A DNA stretch of 8,885 bases from an uncultured Clostridia bacterium. Lineage in GTDB: Bacteria > Bacillota > Clostridia > TANB77 > CAG-508. A program made the position numbers and the translations under genes. The notes below the pieces were generated by a model. That model saw only the letters and a list, made by a program, of their open reading frames with translations, had not been told where the DNA came from and searched no databases. Below, one piece after another: positions 7,361 to 8,885 of this stretch. The stretch is taken from NCBI GenBank assembly GCA_948585895.1, contig CAPBNZ010000010.1:16294-25178 (forward strand), read 5' to 3'. How positions within the stretch are numbered: the stretch's first letter is position 1; each line of letters starts with the position of its first letter.

Positions 7361-7428
7361 TAGGTTATATGGATGAAGTTTAAGTAAGTTTGTAAGCGGG
7401 CTTAAACAGCAAAAATGGAGGTGCATTT

Positions 7429-8141
7429 ATGTTAGTGTCACTTTGTGCAACAGGAATATGGGGATTTTTAGAATTTCTAAAATCAGCGGTATTTGTTGTT
7501 CGGCTATATTCAAGGAAGAGATTTATTTCCAGAGCCATTAACAGCCGAAGAAGAAAGAAATTGTTTAGAGCAAATGGCAAAAGGTGATGATGAGGCTAGG
7601 AATATTTTAATCGAAAGAAACTTAAGATTAGTTGCCCATGTAGCTAAAAAGTATAGTACAGCAAAGGTAGAACAAGATGATTTAATATCGATTGGTACAG
7701 TGGGATTAATTAAAGGGATAAATAGTTTTAAAGTGGAAAAAGGAGCAAGACTTTCTACCTATGTATCACGATGTATTGATAATGAGATTTTAATGCATTT
7801 AAGAGCAACCAAAAAGCTTCGGAGCAGAAGTATATTTAAATGAACCAATTGGAAAAGATAAAGATGATAATGTAGTAACTTTACAAGAGATTTTAGAAAA
7901 TAATGAAAGAAATATTGAAGAGGAAGTAGATATTAAAATGAAAATAAAACTACTTTGTAAAAAAATGAAAGAAATTTTGAAAGATAGGGAGAGAACGATT
8001 TTAGAATTACGATTTGGATTAGGAGGTTATAAGCCAAAAACACAAAATGAGATTGCAGAAATGATGGGGATTTCACGTTCTTATGTGTCACGTATTGAAA
8101 CCAAAGCAATTGATAAATTAGCACAAGAAATAAAAGAATAA
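7429..8141 (+). CDS. sigK: Pro-sigma-K sporulation sigma factor, needs two +1 frameshifts at CGG
   Basis: Late mother-cell RNA polymerase sigma factor. ATG 7429 has GGAGG at 7417-7421. The first 24 residues form a hydrophobic pro-sequence (LCATGIWGFLEFLKSAVFVV), as in pro-sigma-K, which is released by a membrane protease (SpoIVFB in Bacillus). Frame 0 then hits CGG 7501-7503; skipping C7501 gives GYIQGRDLFPEPL and sigma region 2 (NLRLVAHVAKKY, DDLISIGTVGLIKGI, RLSTYVSRCIDNEILMHLRATKKL). A second break at CGG 7820-7822, repaired by skipping C7820, gives GAEVYLNEPIGKD and region 4 with the helix-turn-helix (TQNEIAEMMGISRSYVSRIE), ending at TAA 8139-8141. The product is 236 residues, close to Bacillus pro-sigma-K. 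No recombination element interrupts it, unlike the skin element in some species. Sigma-E is less likely because of the pro-sequence form. Confidence 0.9.
7501..7504 (+). other. Putative +1 frameshift site CGGC in sigK (first)
   Basis: Zero-frame codons read GTT CGG CTA and run to TGA 7585-7587. Skipping C7501 gives GTT GGC TAT ATT CAA (V-G-Y-I-Q). The site sits at the join between the pro-sequence and the mature sigma factor, judged by alignment from memory with the Bacillus form, whose mature protein begins at YVKNNAF. Confidence 0.85.
7820..7823 (+). other. Putative +1 frameshift site CGGA in sigK (second)
   Basis: Zero-frame codons read CTT CGG AGC and reach TGA eight codons downstream (7841-7843). 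Skipping C7820 gives CTT GGA GCA GAA GTA, continuing into the conserved linker NEPIGKD and then region 4. Without it the sigma factor would lack its -35-recognising half. Confidence 0.85.
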
Positions 8142-8144
8142 TAC

Positions 8145-8173
8145 TTGAAAAGATTTCTTTCTTATGTTATGAT
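8145..8173 (+). promoter_or_regulatory. Sigma-A type promoter for the hemolysin III family gene
   Basis: TTGAAA (8145-8150) and TATGAT (8168-8173) are separated by exactly 17 bases and end 24 bases before the start codon at 8198. Each hexamer differs from consensus at one position. This gives the downstream gene vegetative expression separate from sigK. Confidence 0.7.
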
Positions 8174-8197
8174 AAAAAGAAAACTTAGGAGAAGAAA

Positions 8198-8872
8198 ATG
8201 AAGAGAACAAAATTAAAGGATAGAATATTGCCAACCTATACCAAAGGAGAAGAAATTTTTAATATGACTTCTCATATTGTAGGGGCAGTCTTAGGAATTG
8301 TGGCAACTGTATTATGTATTGTTTTTTCAGCAATAAATAGAAATGGCTATGGAGTTGTAAGTGCTTCTATATATGGAGTAACTATGATTATTTTATATAC
8401 CATGTCTAGCATTTATCATGGATTAAGTCCAAGAATTAATTCCAAAAGAGTATTTCAGGTATTAGATCATTGTTCTATTTTTTTATTGATAGCAGGTTCT
8501 TATACTCCCTTTGCATTATGTACTATTAGAGAATATGATGCCTTATCAGGATGGATTATATTTGGCGTTATATGGACTTTAGCTATCATAGGAATTGTTT
8601 TTAATTCAATTGATATTAAAAGATTTAAAGCGTTTTCCATGATATGTTACTTATTAATGGGTTGGTGTATTATTGTAAAAGCTAATTTATTACCAGAATT
8701 ATTGACAATTAATGGATTTGCTCTTTTATTATCAGGAGGAATTGCTTATACAATAGGAGCTGTTATATATGCATTAGGAAAGAAATATAAATATGCACAT
8801 TCTATTTTTCATTTATTTATCTTACTAGGTAGTTTTTTACAATTTTTGTGTATATTATTATATGTAATGTAA
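8198..8872 (+). CDS. Hemolysin III / PAQR-family (YqfA-like) membrane protein
   Basis: A 224-residue polytopic membrane protein with about seven hydrophobic segments after a short charged N-terminus. The family motifs are present: EEIFNMTSHIVGAVLG, SxxxH at Ser70-His74 (SSIYHG), Asp90-His91 in the DHCSIFLLIAGSYTPF motif, and HxxxH at His201-His205 (AHSIFHLF). In PAQR relatives such His/Asp residues bind zinc and form a putative hydrolase centre. 'Hemolysin III' is a historical family name, and the bacterial role is not settled (membrane or lipid homeostasis has been suggested). ATG 8198 has TAGGAGAAG just upstream. It has its own promoter, so its place next to sigK and the fatty-acid genes need not mean a shared function. 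One frame, no CGG. Confidence 0.9.
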   Translation: MKRTKLKDRILPTYTKGEEIFNMTSHIVGAVLGIVATVLCIVFSAINRNGYGVVSASIYGVTMIILYTMSSIYHGLSPRINSKRVFQVLDHCSIFLLIAGSYTPFALCTIREYDALSGWIIFGVIWTLAIIGIVFNSIDIKRFKAFSMICYLLMGWCIIVKANLLPELLTINGFALLLSGGIAYTIGAVIYALGKKYKYAHSIFHLFILLGSFLQFLCILLYVM

Positions 8873-8885
8873 AATAAAAAAACAG

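Noticed and set aside
3267..8141. accC, accA and sigK as ordinary pseudogenes
   Set aside because: Each remaining segment is intact and conserved. All lesions are of one kind at one codon, no stops or deletions accompany them, and two of the genes sit in an otherwise intact essential operon.
2..8872. CRISPR arrays, tRNA, rRNA or other structured RNA genes
   Set aside because: No regularly spaced direct repeats and no recognisable tRNA/rRNA signatures were seen; intergenic gaps are short.

Overview
This looks like chromosome from a low-G+C, spore-forming Clostridia-type Firmicute. The coding sequence is very AT-rich, genes are preceded by AGGAGG-like ribosome binding sites, the type II fatty-acid synthesis genes are in clostridial order, and a pro-sigma-K gene is present. 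All genes lie on the + strand.

Layout: positions 2-7317 hold a fatty-acid synthesis and acetyl-CoA carboxylase cluster: fabG (5' end cut off), fabF, accB, fabZ, accC, accD, accA, fabI. AccB/AccC/AccD/AccA make malonyl-CoA. FabF, FabG, FabZ and FabI carry out condensation, first reduction, dehydration and second reduction. A sporulation sigma factor gene (sigK) follows at 7429-8141. A hemolysin III/PAQR-type membrane protein with its own sigma-A-type promoter follows at 8198-8872. Two REPIN-like inverted-repeat elements sit between fabG/fabF (716-892) and fabZ/accC (3119-3238). No gene-free stretch exceeds 300 bases.

The main discovery candidate is translational. Three genes (accC, accA, sigK) are broken by five apparent +1 frameshifts. 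At every one, the zero-frame codon where the frame is lost is CGG, and skipping its C (so CGGN is read as the glycine codon GGN) restores a full-length, conserved protein. I checked every CGG on the + strand: five are in frame and all five are shift sites; six are out of frame inside genes and disturb nothing; one is intergenic. No CGG in the window is read as arginine, although CGA and CGT are used freely. This fits a genome in which CGG is an unassigned or 'hungry' codon that triggers a +1 shift, or is read with its next base as a four-base glycine codon. A systematic sequencing artefact is the main alternative. The five sites have different preceding codons (GCT, ATG, CAA, GTT, CTT) and together use all four fourth bases, which points to an A-site event rather than classical P-site slippage.
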